64,000 bases of DNA from NCBI RefSeq assembly GCF_933775445.1, contig NC_065874.1:22576501-22640500 (forward strand), given 5' to 3'. The position numbers were made by a program, and so were the translations under genes. Shown here piece by piece: positions 1 to 11,934 of this stretch. Under the pieces are notes generated by a model. The model was not told the DNA's origin. It saw only the letters and a program-made list of their open reading frames with translations, and ran no database searches. Each line of letters starts with the position of its first letter. Within the stretch, counting starts at the first letter, position 1. The stretch is from Argentina anserina. Taxonomy: Eukaryota > Streptophyta > Magnoliopsida > Rosales > Rosaceae.

Positions 1-585
1 CTCTCGACATTTTTGGACAGGTCGCCGCCACCTACCCAGTATGTGATGGACTTGGACCCGGAGGATCCCTGGGTAAATCAGAACCACCAGGAGGCCCTGG
101 TGGAGCCTCAACCAAAGCAGGAACTCCAAACTAGACTCTTGCTGCAAATGAACGACACCTTGGAGTGTTTGACTACTAGGACCCGAAACGTGTCTCGTCT
201 GTTCCATGGGGGGGGGTATGGAGGCAGTGTCGGCCCGTTCACTCCGCAAGTACAGGTGGAACGACGCTTGTTAGGGGACAAGTCGCTTAAGGTCACCAAG
301 TATAACGGGCGTTCCGACCTGTACACTCACCTGGAAAATTTCTAGTCGATACAGGAAAGTACACACTACACAGACGTCCAATCGTGACATGCCTTCCAAG
401 AGACACTCACAGACGAGGCCCTGAGCTGGTTTCTCAGCCTACCCCCAGGTTTAGTAGACTGTTTCACTCAGCTTACGGAGAAGTTTTTTAGCCGTTTTAT
501 CCTACAAGTCAATGTGCAGCATGACACTAACTCCCTGTTCAGAATACAACAACGGAGAGATGAAAGTCTCTGGGACTTCTTGTCT
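1..585 (+). pseudogene. Decayed gypsy-type retrotransposon gag, N-terminal part
   Basis: The plus strand encodes pieces of a plant Ty3/gypsy Gag protein. An open stretch to about 342 ends in a TAG. Downstream in the same region, translation gives typical Gag-domain words such as ALSWFLSLPPG, FSRFILQ and ESLWDFLS, matching the usual plant order of a Trp-rich helix followed by a Phe-rich segment and an E-S-L-x-D-F stretch. At least two in-frame stops lie before position 585, so the gene is dead. The reading is cut at 585 by a non-coding insert and resumes at 2369. Both the start of the element and its LTR lie outside the window. Family assignment rests on motif recognition only. Confidence 0.7.
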
Positions 586-2368
586 TGATGGCATATGTTA
601 GATCATAATTCTCATATATGATCATGCCCTAAAATATGGAATTTACTTATTCTGTGTGCTTAATTTAATTTATAGTAATTCATTTCCATGTTTTGTAGAA
701 TATCAATAAGAGAAAATGTGAAATTCTGTCAATTTTTCGAGCACCACTACTTTTAGCGGCACTATTATGGCGAAGCACCACCACTTTTAGTGGTGCCATG
801 CATTTTCTGGCTAATTTTATGGAGGAGCAAGGAAAGACCAACACATTGTTCTAACAACTAGATCTCATTTTTTTAGTTGAGATTTAACTATACAACTTTT
901 CTCTCTTTCTCACAAAATCATAGCTCCCTATTGTCCAAAAATCTACACCTATATTATGTAAAAATCTGATTTGATTTTGGGTGTAATCATCACCTCTAGG
1001 TCCATTACCTAGTCATCCATTCAATTCCTCCTTTATCACTCACTTCTTCCATAACCACCTACTTTCTCATTTATTACTCACTTCTTCCATAACCAACCAC
1101 CCCACTCACTACACCATTATCTCTCACTTTTCTCTACTTTTTTCACCAACATTCTTCTCTACAAAAATCTCTATTACCACCACCACAAATGAAGAAAAGG
1201 AAGGAAGAGATGAAGAGAACATTTCCATCTACCTATCTCATTTTAAAAACACCAAGTTTCATCAGCTCATCATCCACTATTTTTCATACACCATCATCAA
1301 GCAGGAGGAAGAAGAGGAGTCTATCATCATTTGAGGATCTCTATCATCCCCACCTTCATCACCACCATGTCAAGACCTCCATGAATTCATCTGAGATTTA
1401 CTAGTCACATCTCTACTCTCTTTTTACTTTGATGTTCATAACATGTTGAAGCTTGTGTATTTGGTTATGAGTGAGTAGTTAGTTTGTTGGGGCTAGGGTG
1501 AAAGCCCTAACCAATCTTGTATGACATTGATATAAATATTTTGTTTGATGCACTTTTCATTAGCATTCTAATATGCTAGTTTAAAAGTTGAACATTCATG
1601 CTTAAACTTAATCAATTTGGGTATGATTGTTTACCATGACATGATGAATGATTAAGGCTTGATTAACCATAGTTGTTTGAAGCATGATAGCATATCATAT
1701 GTGCATGTTAGAGTTGTGAACTACAATCACTTAGAGATAAACATGGTTGGTTTGCATGATTTCTTCATCTCCAAACTTTATGCACTTAGAGTAATGCATT
1801 TGATACTTAACTGGATTCATATGCATGACTTAAGTAGTTAAGTACTACACCCGAGAGAGGTTGCTTGATACCAACAAAAGAGATTGTCCCTTGTCATATT
1901 TGAGAGGGATACAAGGAGAGAAATTGGCTAGTTAGAGTGGCATCATTCAATTTAATAGCATCATTATTTATAAGAGAAGCTAGAGGTGGAAACATTAAGT
2001 CTTAACTCTCATCCATTTCATCACATCTAGTTTAGCATAGCCTAGTTTATATTTTAAGTGGTCATTAAGTTTTTAGAAGTAACTCCACATTTGAAACAAA
2101 AGCAACGAACTCTAGAAGCTAGGGCTTTGGACACGAATACTATTCCGTTCTCCGCGGAAACCCGCCTTACTATCTTGCATATATCCACAATGAATTTGGG
2201 TTCACTTGTGAGCCTTGATTTGTGACTTTTACATTTGCATATTCTTCTAGCATCCCTTAGGTTCTCCTAGCTAGAGAGGGTTTTTCCAGTCCCTTGGGTA
2301 TGACATCCCCTACTCACAATCCCACTACACTATAGCTTGACCCTTATACTTGAGAGTGACCTTTGAGT
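586..2368. mobile_element. Non-coding insert of 1.78 kb inside the gag remnant
   Basis: The Gag reading frame breaks after DFLS (ending 585) and resumes exactly with RQQIAQC from 2369, so the intervening 1783 bp are an insertion. The block is AT-rich with no significant coding potential; an open frame of 71 codons at 1189-1404 shows no known domain. It starts TGATGGCATATG and ends near CCTTTGAG. It contains a short inverted motif (GCACCACTACTTTTAG and CACCACCACTTTTAGTGGTGC near 741-805) and a CT-rich stretch at about 1030-1170. No clear target-site duplication or terminal repeat was found. It could be a solo LTR or a non-autonomous element; the class is unknown. Confidence 0.55.
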
Positions 2369-2745
2369 CGACAGCAAATTGCACAGTGCGGTGCCATGAT
2401 CTAGATTATGTTATTGCCGATGCAGTATTTCGATAGGCAATCAAGCCAGAGACATTTCTCCATCAACGAACACACTCCGGGGACGTATGAGGAGTTGATT
2501 AAAGTAGCAACGCGGTGGGCACAGGCTGAGTACCGTACTTATGGAACGGGTACGTCAACGCAGGCTGTAAATCAGTCTGCTTGGGACAGGTTAGACCCAC
2601 ACTAAGGTACAAATGGACAAAGCTCCTAGGATGGGAACAAGCACGACAAGCGCTGAGACCGCCGAGATAACCGAAGTCGTACTGACCTGTATCCGACCAA
2701 GAATTACAAGTCCCCGGCAGGGTACATGCAGGCGGACCCCCCTCG
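2369..2745 (+). pseudogene. Gag remnant, middle part
   Basis: This is the continuation of the gag remnant after the 1.78 kb insert. Readable pieces include RQQIAQC at the junction, then TPGTYEELIKVATRWAQAE, which matches the spacer between the Gag core and the nucleocapsid region of plant gypsy elements, and a basic stretch followed by YKSPAGYMQADPP. Stops at about 2403 and 2603 and frame changes show it is non-functional. It is cut again at about 2746 by a GC-rich MITE. Confidence 0.6.
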
Positions 2746-3330
2746 TAAAGGTGGCAAATGGGTCTAAAAGCCCGAGCATGTTATTGTAATGGGCTGGGCT
2801 GAGATTTTGGCCCATGGGCCTGGCCCGAGCCCGTTATAACCCAGTACGGCCCGGGCACCATAAATTTATGGGTCGGCCCGTTAACCACATAATTTTATAT
2901 TATTTATATAAATATTTGAACTATTATCATTATTAGACTTGAATAAGAGACCTTTTAAATTAAAATATCTTGATTATTTCATTATTTTTACTACAATATT
3001 TCACAAATATTATCAAAGTAGTAAAAAAAACGTCATTGTTTTGAGATACGTAACGTTTTAGAAATAAGATTATGAAAAATGTTGTAATATTTTATTTATT
3101 TTACTATTCTCAATAGTTATATAAAATAAATATTCTAAATACATAATAATTTTTATTTTAATTATGTCATATAACGCTAATGGGTCGGGACGAGTTTAAT
3201 ATTTAAGCAAATGGGCATGCTCGATCTCGGCACGATAAATAAATGGACTGGCTCGATCACGGCAGTGACACGGTTTTGGCCCGCTTAAAATGAGCCGAGC
3301 CAGGCTGGGCCAGCCCGTTTTCCACCTCTA
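2746..3330 (-). mobile_element. hAT-type MITE with GC-rich subterminal repeats (copy 1)
   Basis: The ends read TAAAGGTGGCAAATGGG and CCCGTTTTCCACCTCTA, imperfect inverted termini of the TAGAGGTGG...CCACCTCTA type. The outer ~130 bp on each side are crowded with GGGCCCG-like repeats and the core is AT-rich. The same family appears in the opposite orientation at 44878-45604. The flanks (CCCCCTCG and TCCCTCCC) are a poor match as 8-bp target duplications, probably because the right flank has become a poly-C tract. No transposase is encoded. The copy sits inside the gag remnant, so it inserted after the retroelement did. Confidence 0.7.
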
Positions 3331-3646
3331 TCCCTCCCCCCCCCCCCCCCCCCCGACACGAGGTTTCCACAAATCTCACCATGTCCTATGTTGAGATATA
3401 TGAGCGCTACAAGGACCTCATACCGCAGCCTTAGAGGCGGAAGTATGATAAGAGGCCAATCCGGACCAACACCGAGAAGCATTGTGCTTACCACGCCAAC
3501 TCGGGGCAGAACACATATGTTTGTTACATGCTGAGGTCCGCCATTGAAGAGTTGATCCGAGCGGGGAAGTTGAACTAGTACCATACTCCGAGGACTGATG
3601 AAAATGTCATACAAGTTTATGGAGAGATTGCAACTTTGGGTGAGGC
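3331..3646 (+). pseudogene. Gag remnant, nucleocapsid part
   Basis: After the MITE and a 19-bp poly-C run (3336-3354), the gag reading returns with TMSYVEIYERYKDLIPQP and then, after frame changes, HCAYHANSGQNTYVCYMLR followed by AIEELIRAGKLN. The last part matches the conserved plant gypsy motif C-x2-H-x3-G-H-x-T-x2-C followed by I-E-E-L-I-R-x-G. The histidine of the G-H pair is replaced by glutamine and the threonine context is altered. Several stops interrupt the frame, so this is a relic. Confidence 0.6.
3336..3354. repeat. Poly-C homopolymer, 19 bp
   Basis: An uninterrupted run of 19 C follows the right end of the hAT-type MITE. It may have arisen by slippage at a C-rich target site or may be a sequencing or assembly artefact. 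Confidence 0.9.
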
Positions 3647-3670
3647 GGGGGGGGGGGGGGGGGGGGGGGG
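3647..3670. repeat. Poly-G homopolymer, 24 bp
   Basis: An uninterrupted run of 24 G lies about 290 bp downstream of the poly-C tract. The two could pair as a long hairpin in single-stranded DNA or RNA. The length is uncertain because homopolymers are error-prone. Confidence 0.9.
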
Positions 3671-3960
3671 CGATGTGGCCACCGCCTCACGAGCCTGCGA
3701 AGTGCCAACATACCTTTGAACTCTTTGATCTCCGCCAGGGTATCAAGACCACACTGGCCCCTGGGACATGATCCAATTTTCCAACCAAGAGACGGTCGTC
3801 CGGGTCTCTTAAAATGACATTTTGTTGATAATCGTGCAGGTGGATCACTATTCGTGCCGAATGACCCTGGTTGATGCAGGGGCGACCATAAGTGTCATGT
3901 TTCCCAAAAGGCCCTGGTGGATCACTTCTCCCAATGCGCCTATAAAATGCCCACATAGAT
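3671..3960 (+). pseudogene. Retroelement aspartic protease remnant
   Basis: The plus strand carries HEPAKCQHTFELFDLRQG and later, in another frame, SCRMTLVDAGATISVMFP. The D-A-G-A-T-I-S-V-M segment (about 3871-3900) has the position and shape of a retroviral-type protease active site (usually D-T/S-G). The linked Gag remnant upstream supports this. Frames change and stops occur, so the protein cannot be made. No reverse transcriptase follows; the rest of pol has been deleted or never lay here. Confidence 0.5.
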
Positions 3961-4450
3961 CACTTAAAAAAGGTAACGTATTCCTAAGTCCTCAATCTTT
4001 GAGTTTAAGTTATCCCCCGGATTACTAACTTAATTAAGCTTCGGAGAGTCAAACGTCAGCGCACCGCTTGTCCTTTGACTTCACACGTGTTGTGATCAGA
4101 TCCCACTGAGCTGACATATCGGAATACAAAGCTACGAAAAGTTGGGTCCCCCGGATTCAGCTCCTGTAACACACCAAGATGTAGGGATGTCACCTTCCAA
4201 TAGGGTCCTCTTGCAAGCACTAGGAGACTACCCTCAACGTGCCTCGGAATTAGGTGGTTTTCATCATCACTTCACTCACCACCTAAGAGCTCAGGGTCAT
4301 TGGTGTCGAGGCCTCACCACTAGCTAGAGCCGCGCCTCTAGATGCACTACCCCATAGGATTTCGGCTATCATAAGGGCGAACCCTCCTCTTCAGAGGCGT
4401 CATTGTCTTCTTCACTACCTAAGCCACCATCAACAGTAATAAAAGTGTAT
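3961..4450 (+). repeat. Probable LTR or 5' leader remnant of a gypsy element
   Basis: From about 3961 the sequence ceases to be protease-like and becomes GC-richer, with TTATCCCCCGGATTACT, a CACGTGTTGTGATCAGATCC stretch and TCCCCCGGATTCAGCTCC. To my eye this resembles LTR-end and untranslated leader sequence of the same kind of gypsy element, which would mean a deletion joined protease to LTR. This is an inference without a second LTR copy in the window for comparison. Nothing else is recognisable up to 4450. Confidence 0.35.
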
Positions 4451-4583
4451 AACTCGTTAAGGTTGAGGATTAAAGGTACCATGGCTAGCCTTGGAGATTT
4501 ACAATCATCATGCTTATCCTCATCCCTTCCCGTCTGGACACCAAATCTTTGTCAGCAATGACAAGTGTCGAAATTTCTCTAAG

Positions 4584-5228
4584 CTACACCATTTTTATTC
4601 TCTTCAGGAAAAAAAAGGCTATTGAGGGTACCGACGCCAAATAGAGGGTGACGCATTGCCTATGAACAACATCACAGGGGAAGCCAACACTAATGACTCT
4701 AAGGGTGCCGCCATAAGGTAGCTTCCAATTTAGGGTGTTAAACCACCATGTGTTTATCTTTCCACAATCTCTGTAGTGACTTAGGACCCTTTTGAACCTA
4801 GAGTCCACCTTGATCACGTCTACGAGAGAAATCCTAATCCTTTGATCAAACCGAACTGGGTCATTCAGAGTTAACACTTGATAAACTCGCCCCACACCTC
4901 AATTAAAACTCAACATGGTGAACATATCTTAGCGAAGTCCAATGTAACAACCATGATGTCGGAGAACCCTCTATGGTCATCGGTCTTTGAAGCTCAATGG
5001 TCCTTCATTCTTCACCCTCTACACATCCCCATTAGCTGCTACCTCCACTAGCACCAATACTCTCCGCATGTTTCGCATAACATAGTTTGCCCACAGGATA
5101 GTGATGAGAGGCCACATATCCCTTCTCAGGACTAGGTGTCTCCCAAGTTCATTGGTTCTTCTTGCATCCTTAAAGATAACTCGGATGCAAGAAGCAACAA
5201 AGGTCATAGACATTGCCATCAAAAACAT
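4584..5228 (-). pseudogene. Possible LINE ORF1 (DUF4283/zinc-knuckle type) remnant
   Basis: Two open minus-strand segments, 5019-5228 and 4584-4895, look like parts of one decayed protein. The second ends with a pattern resembling the C-x2-C-x3-G-H-x4-C knuckle of plant LINE ORF1 proteins (CDVVHRQC with residues missing) preceded by a basic, beta-rich stretch (SRFKRVLSHYRDCGKI). No intact domain remains, the two pieces are out of register, and I cannot confirm the family without a search. It may equally be chance open sequence. Confidence 0.3.
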
Positions 5229-7461
5229 TGCACACTTTTTTTTTTCTTCTCAAACCGTAGAAATAATGTTAGGGTTCTAAACCCTAAACAGGAGAAACTA
5301 CTAATAAACTAAAGAAATGTAGATTATCAATTCTTCATTGATAGCCTCTCAAGGGCAACAATTACATTACTTAAAGCAAAATAGAGAGTTGATACTACCA
5401 TGTGGTCTAGAATAGGTGTGGGTTTCTTAACAAAACTAAGGGTGTTTGCTAATAAATGACTTGTTACAGAGAAAGAGAGAGAGTCGTGGTTAGCATCTAG
5501 ACATGATTATAATCAAGGAGCAAACGGTATGGAAATCTATTGGGACTTTTAATAAATGAGATATTAGTTATATTTGTAAAACTTCGGGGATATGACTCAT
5601 GAGAGAGAATATTTTATTTAAAAATATTAATTTATTTGCTAATTACCACAGATTGAAAATGTAGATTTGAGAATAAGAGAATAAGTTGTACGGTACCACC
5701 CGTGCTAATTGGGCACTTTTGCCTTGGATCGATCAGACCCACCCTACTAGTTACCAATTAAGTGGCCTCATTATCCCTCTCATTCAAAGCCCAACCAAAA
5801 TAGTAAAATGAGCACATCGTCAGACACGACCATGAGGAGGCTATTGCTACATTTAGCAATCACGGTCAACTGGTTGGAGGCTATTGCTAAATGGTGAAAG
5901 GACCTGCAAATCAAAGAGGAGATAGGCATAGTGTCAAGGGTTTTAGGGCAGCAAACGATTTTTATATCACGACCAAGTATTGACGAATTAAGTTTCTATT
6001 TTACTAATTTCCTTTTTCGTTCAAGATCACACATGCGCTTAGACTAATGTTCGTATTGACGAATCTTGTGAAAACGCTACATCCTCTCAGGTTGGAGGAA
6101 TACATTAGGATTTTACTATAATCAGTGTCGGCGGAATTCAAACCTGCATAGAGGTTTTACACACAGAGATTCTTACAAATTCAATCACTAATGGTGGTTT
6201 TCATTTTAATCAAATTATTATTGTAATATTGTCATTTCACAAATGATATCAAAAAGAATCTCTAGATCATACAAGGCTCTTGAATTGTTTAATTTAGCAT
6301 TATTGCTTTTAAGCCCGCTGAATGGCTGGTCGTCCCGGCAATGTTTGTAGCCTTTTAATATGTATCTCTTTGAACTCAAAAGCATGGGATCCTCTTTAAT
6401 CAATAGAACAAACAAGAAATTTAACAGACAAAGGTGATATCAGTGACCTCCATCAAAAGAAAATCATGTCTAGTTCTTTTACATTTTTCCCAGAATTCGT
6501 TGTACCTGCATATCTAGATATTAAAAAAAGAGAGGAGAAAATTAGAAATAAACCCGATTTTGAAGTCCCCTTTTAAAACTAAACACATACCCTATTTTTC
6601 TTTTGATTTAGATCCAATTCATATGTATAATAAGCATTAATTATTGTTATTTTTATTCTCTTTTTTTGTCTTCACTTTTGCCCTTCAAATTGACTAAATC
6701 AAAATTTGGTATTTTCTCAATTTCAACATAAGTTTGAATTTTGAATACTAAACCAAAATTTAGCTCAATTTAAATGCATCATAATCAATTACATTATGAA
6801 TTTCTTGATTTTGTACCTTAAGTGTGTGTGTGTAGGTAATTTGATTACAGATAAAATTTCAGATTGTACCTAAAATTTAAAGTCTCATTTTATCTGAATC
6901 ATGAGAAGAAACTTTTACTTGCTTCAAATAAATTAGGGGAAGAAGACAAGCATCGATAATTTTTCTTACATGTGACTCAACGACTGATTGATAATCTGAG
7001 AACTACTCTGAAAGAAAAGAAAAGGTTGGAGAAGTGAAATAAATGACTCAAATGAGAGTAAGAGTTTTGCATATTCACTTTTAAACTCATATTTGATGTT
7101 TTTTTACATGCACGAATGATATCTGATTATAAAGTACAAAGTGATCTTATTTTTTGTTAATTTTTCTCTTCTTTTTAGGTATATCATTATGATCGAGTGA
7201 GTGTTTTACTCATAGTTATTTGCATTTCTAATTTACCTATTATGTAGGTCTTGAGTAATATAGCCTTCAAATTAAAAGCATATGTATAATGTAGTGACAA
7301 ACTCTAATGAAGAGGTATAATAAAATATTGAAGTCTAATACATAGGATCCAAACGAAAAGAAATATAAAAATAAATTTCCTACACACCAAATGATTTTCA
7401 AAACTTCAAGTTAACTACAAAAAGTATCTAATTAGATATCTTATGTATATAGCCAAAAACT

Positions 7462-7485
7462 ACATATATATATATATATATATAT
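7462..7485. repeat. (TA)n microsatellite
   Basis: About 11 consecutive TA units in AT-rich intergenic DNA. Confidence 0.85.
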
Positions 7486-7891
7486 CTTCTATAAATCGAA
7501 ATTCATTTTCACCTAACTCTTTCATAAGTTTTATTAAAAAGTTCCATGTTTTTCTCAATAATTATGAAATTGATTGAAATAAAATGGTTAGTATTATAGA
7601 ATAATTCATAATTAAGGTAATTAAGACATAAAGTCAAGTAAGAACAACATAAATTAAGACTAGGGATTACAAATTTGTAATCAAAATATTAATGTAGTGA
7701 GCTTAATTTATGAAATTTGGCACATAATTTGCAACAAGGAGTGGACAAAAAGCTATAATTAAGCGATTTAGAAATATTTGATTGTTATTTGTGTCAGTGG
7801 TAAGGAAAGTAAATTTGATCAAAAAAGCAGGTTTGGTTTCTTATATCAAATAATTTCTTTTGGGTGTGGTTATTGTCATCCTACAGTCTAT

Positions 7892-8050
7892 TTTGTTCAC
7901 CTCATATTCTCTTTACACCCTAATTTTATTTTTTTCCTTCCCATTTACTTTGTTCACCCCGTTTCAATACATAATATACCATTTTTCAATGATACTTTGT
8001 TGACCCCCTACATAATTTTTTTAAACTTTGAACTTACTTTGTTCACCCAT
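7892..8050 (+). repeat. Degenerate minisatellite with TTTGTTCACCCC unit
   Basis: A TTTGTTCACC-like core recurs at about 7892, 7949, 7996 (TTTGTTGACC) and 8038, with spacing of roughly 57, 47 and 42 bp. The spacers share T-rich runs. The open frame across it appears to be a by-product of the repeat. Confidence 0.45.
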
Positions 8051-11000
8051 TTGCCATTTTTTTTTAATTTCATATTTATTTTAATAATCATTCCTAAGAA
8101 AAGATCATAAGCTATTGACTTCGGTCTTGGTGTCTTATACCAGACGAATGAAGCTAACCCGTAAAGTACCCATTCATTATCGGTTAATCATTCAATTAAA
8201 TCGTAAAACAACAAAACAATTTAAAGCTCTAAACAAGACCTCACAACAAAAAGAGACATGTGACATATTACACATGTATAAGTTGAACTTAATGTCAGAC
8301 CTGCTAAGTAGACGTATTGGTGATATTGGTAGAACATTATTATTATTATGGAGAAGAATGAGAATTGTAGAAGATGAATCAATCCTCACGGGAGTTATAA
8401 CGGTTAAAAAGAAATTTAATTTAATTTAATCTTTAGCTTTATGCAAAATAAAAGATAGTGTAAAAAAAGAAATTGTAATTTTTAACAACTTATTATCCTT
8501 TAGGATAATTTTATATCAGGTAATTTTGATATTTCAATAATTCAAACATTTATGGGATAAACAGAATAGATTATCGGGTGGAAATAGCCGCACTCTTTCT
8601 TTTTTTATTTTTTATTCAATCTAAATTGAAAGAGTTGTGGAGGTTGGTTTATTTTTAAATGGGTGTTGATTTTTTGGTGTATAATGTATTACAAAAAAAC
8701 CCAAAAACAAGAAGCTAAAAGAAGCATTGCATATATATCTCCTCTTTGTGAAACAAGAGTGGCAACCTCGGATTCTAGAAAAGTTGGGCAAGAACAAATT
8801 CACTTTTGCTTATAAAAGCCTTAAGTCAGTGTTTAATTGGATTTGATTTGAAAAAGAAGTTCTTCAATCACTTTAACTTAATCTCCATGAGAGGAGAGAG
8901 TACATCAATCCATATGCTGCAGTAGTTTCCCCATATAAATATGCACTAAATCACACTCTTTGGGGCCATATCTATAATTTTGTTTCCTCATTCCAATGCC
9001 CCGCCTTTGGATCTCTGTCACACCCACACGTCCTACTATATAGTTCCATTTTTTACTGTTTAGATGTGAGGTAAAATACAAAAATACATGCATTAGTTAA
9101 TTTGATCACACCAGAGGGGCCTCGTGATCTCTATCTCAAACAGATCACATATAATAATACTCGCATATATCACATTATTTTAGTTTCTGTTAGGATATAC
9201 ACAAAATGGTTCGCGGATTAACTAACCTCCAAATTGATCATATATCTGTCTCTTGTTCGGTTAGTCAATTAGTGAAAGAGGGCACACCGTTTATTGTGAC
9301 ATTTTGGTAAACAGTTTGATCCCTTCAAAAATCCAAATGAGTGAGAGAAGTGAACGCAAATTGAAATTCTTATCATATAAGTTCTCATGAAAATAAATGA
9401 TGTCAAACTCAGGACCTCTCAAATTATTCAGGGTGCGTGGCATAATATTATTGATACAAGGACGTCACATATTGTGTCGAAAGTAATAAAAGAACCAAAC
9501 GATCGCGAATACGAGTTTGTCAAGCAATCGAGTGTTCATCATGATGTGCAATGTGGAAGAGAGAACAAGTCCTTCCTTACAATTGACCATAAGGATAAAT
9601 GTACAATCTCATTGAAGTAGAGACTTGAAAGAAAGTGACCAAGTCTGAAATGATGAGGAATTCTTTAGATTATGTAAATGTGGAAAAGAAAAAGATCAGC
9701 GCGCAGAACCTGCACGAGTCGCTTCATTGGATTCTCTGTTCTAAAAGGAAAATGCCTGGCTCAACTCAGACACTCAAACACACTCATTATATATATCTGA
9801 CAACATGATCTCACCCAATATTCAATATTGTACGTTCTTCGTTCGATCATATCGATCATAAATTATAAGAACAATATAAACACCCCACTGCAACTACTAC
9901 AGACTCTTTTGTGTTCTTATTAGGAAATAATATATGGATATGCAGAAGCTTAGTAACTTAGAAACGGTGAAAAGTGAAAGATGAAAGGACCAGGAAAGGT
10001 GAATATATATTGAAAGAACTAGGGAACTCTAAGTCTCTAACTGTGTCCGGCCTTCTATGCTGGCCAACAATATTAGCAGCCAGTGTACACTGGTATTCTA
10101 CTATAGCCATGGCATGCATCTCAGCTTTATTGCAGTTCAGTACAGACCGAAGAGAATATATTGGACGGAATTGATGAAGATGCAGTTGCTTGGGTCTTTT
10201 AATGGGTCTGGTTTCCATCATCGTACTAATTTGAAGGTGGAACCCCCAACAAAATAATGTAGTTGTACAACATCTAGCTTGCTTAATTAATTTCATGCAG
10301 TGTTCTTTCTCTCATTTGCTTAGAGATAGAAAACTACTTTAGTACTGTATGGATTGTGCTAAATTTTTCATATGATTAAGTACTAAGTAGTTAGTGATGT
10401 CTTATGTTATGTGGATATAGTCCCACACATGTCCAAGATGTCGATCTTATGGTCATTTTAGCGCTGTCCCGAGAACAAATGAGTACAGAGTTATTCAAAG
10501 ACTGTACCATTTTGTTGCATTGAATTCACTATTATGTGATGAGTAGAGAGATACCGACATATAAAATTTGAAAATCTAACTGATCAATCCATTTTTTGGA
10601 ACTACTAAATGATTAGTGGTCGATAATTTGTTCCCGTAATCATCAATTTGCATCTATAATCTTATATCATGGAAATTTGTTCTCAAATTCGAAAATATAA
10701 AATCTGAAAATCTTACATAAACATGTAAGTCATAAACTTGCAACATATAATCATTGAGAGGAAGAGTTTACACACAAGAGAAGTCCTTTCTTCTCTCAAG
10801 TTGACTTAAAATTACCAAAGCTGATGACTGATTGATTCCAAGATAGCTAAAAACAACACTAAACAAAAACCCACCCAAATATTACACTGCACTCACTAAA
10901 CCCCAAAGGTCAGTAATACATATTTTAAAAGGCTAAGTCTTAATTAGTTGGACAGCCCCAGCTAATTTGATTACTAATTAGTATACTATACCCTAGCTAG

Positions 11001-11205
11001 AAATTCAAAATGCAACTAACATAATTGGCCAATGAAAAAAGCAAACCCAATAATTGCTTTCTTCTGCTGAGGCCATCCCCACTCAAAATCTCATCCCACA
11101 CTATCTTCAAAGGTGAAGAAGATACATATATGAAAGAAAAAAGGACAGACTAAACTAAACTAAAAGATTCTAATTGATCATCATACATATATCCAGCTCT
11201 TAAGT

Positions 11206-11610
11206 TTAAACTGAAATACCGCGATTTGCGTAGTAGAAGAAGAGCTCCAGGTCCGGTGGAGCAAAGAACGCGATCGGAGATCTCCGAAACAAGCAATTTG
11301 AACTCACTCTTTGCTTCTTGGGTGCTGGTGGACATGACACAATCTGGGGTATTCGAAATCTCTGAGCTTTAGGTGTGGAGCAAGGGCTAGAAGTTGCAGA
11401 GGCATCAGCAGAGTCGAACTCTATGCTTTCGGTCTTCGAAAACCCACCAGAGATCAAGGAGGAGGACTTGGAAGGTGAGCTCGGAGGAGGAGGGGGCTTC
11501 TTCTGAATCTTTTGCTTTGGCTTGACAGCTACTGGCTTCTTGAGAATAGTTCTTCTTGCCCTTTTAGCTGTTTTAAGCATGCTTGCTCTTGTTCTTGCAG
11601 AGGGAGGCAT
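11206..11610 (-). CDS. SIAMESE-related (SMR) cyclin-dependent kinase inhibitor
   Basis: Single-exon gene for a 134-residue protein starting at the ATG at 11610. The N-terminus is basic (residues 1-40, rich in Lys/Arg), then comes a run of seven prolines around 39-43, and a Ser-rich acidic linker. The C-terminal third carries the SMR signatures: TPKAQRFRIP (79-88), CPPAPKKQRV (93-102) and PPDLELFF (118-125). SMR proteins bind CDK-cyclin complexes in the nucleus and block mitosis, favouring endoreduplication, often in response to stress or differentiation signals. Family members are small and usually intronless, which fits. Position of the PPDLELFF block at the extreme C-terminus resembles the more divergent SMRs, so I give no number. 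Neighbours are unrelated. A TATA box at 12093-12100 and a GA repeat suggest a long 5' leader. Confidence 0.88.
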   Translation of the reverse strand: MPPSARTRASMLKTAKRARRTILKKPVAVKPKQKIQKKPPPPPSSPSKSSSLISGGFSKTESIEFDSADASATSSPCSTPKAQRFRIPQIVSCPPAPKKQRVSSNCLFRRSPIAFFAPPDLELFFYYANRGISV

Positions 11611-11888
11611 GGATTTATTTATGTTTGGATAGTTGGAATTTGTGGAAGTGGAGATGAAGATGAGAGGAAATTTACAAGAGAATTGGGGGTGGAGGAATGG
11701 AACTTTACCAAAGAAGAAAAACTAATTTAAACCGATATTGGATGCTTTCTAAAGCTGAGAGTAGATATGACTGAAAAGTAAGTAGGAAAAAAGCTAAATG
11801 ATCGAATCAACATTAAACAACCCTTTGGAAACAAAGCCCTTTTCAAACTTACACAACTACAGTACTAATTAAGAAACCACACTACACC

Positions 11889-11934
<46 letters not shown>

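Larger units (their letters stand above)
5229..11205. other. Gene-poor AT-rich intergenic stretch
   Basis: About 6 kb without a supportable gene. It includes a TA microsatellite near 7462-7485, a degenerate minisatellite at 7892-8050, and several short open frames (for example 7778-8110, 8115-8429 and 9958-10296 minus) that show no domain, no convincing codon bias and no splice context. A TATATATA stretch at about 9789 precedes a stretch (9950-10300) with open frames on both strands that could be a non-coding transcript, but nothing identifies one. No tRNA, snoRNA or known plant miRNA sequence was recognised. Confidence 0.6.

Noticed and set aside
1189..1404. 71-codon plus-strand frame in the gag insert
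   Set aside because: Low-complexity Ser/His/Lys composition from a CT/CAT-rich stretch, no domain, no support.
7778..8110. 110-codon frame with many Phe and Ile residues
   Set aside because: Arises from a T-rich minisatellite; no codon structure or homologue recognised.
9958..10296. Open frames on both strands, possible small gene or miRNA
   Set aside because: No known miRNA, no domain, frames overlap on both strands. Kept as intergenic.
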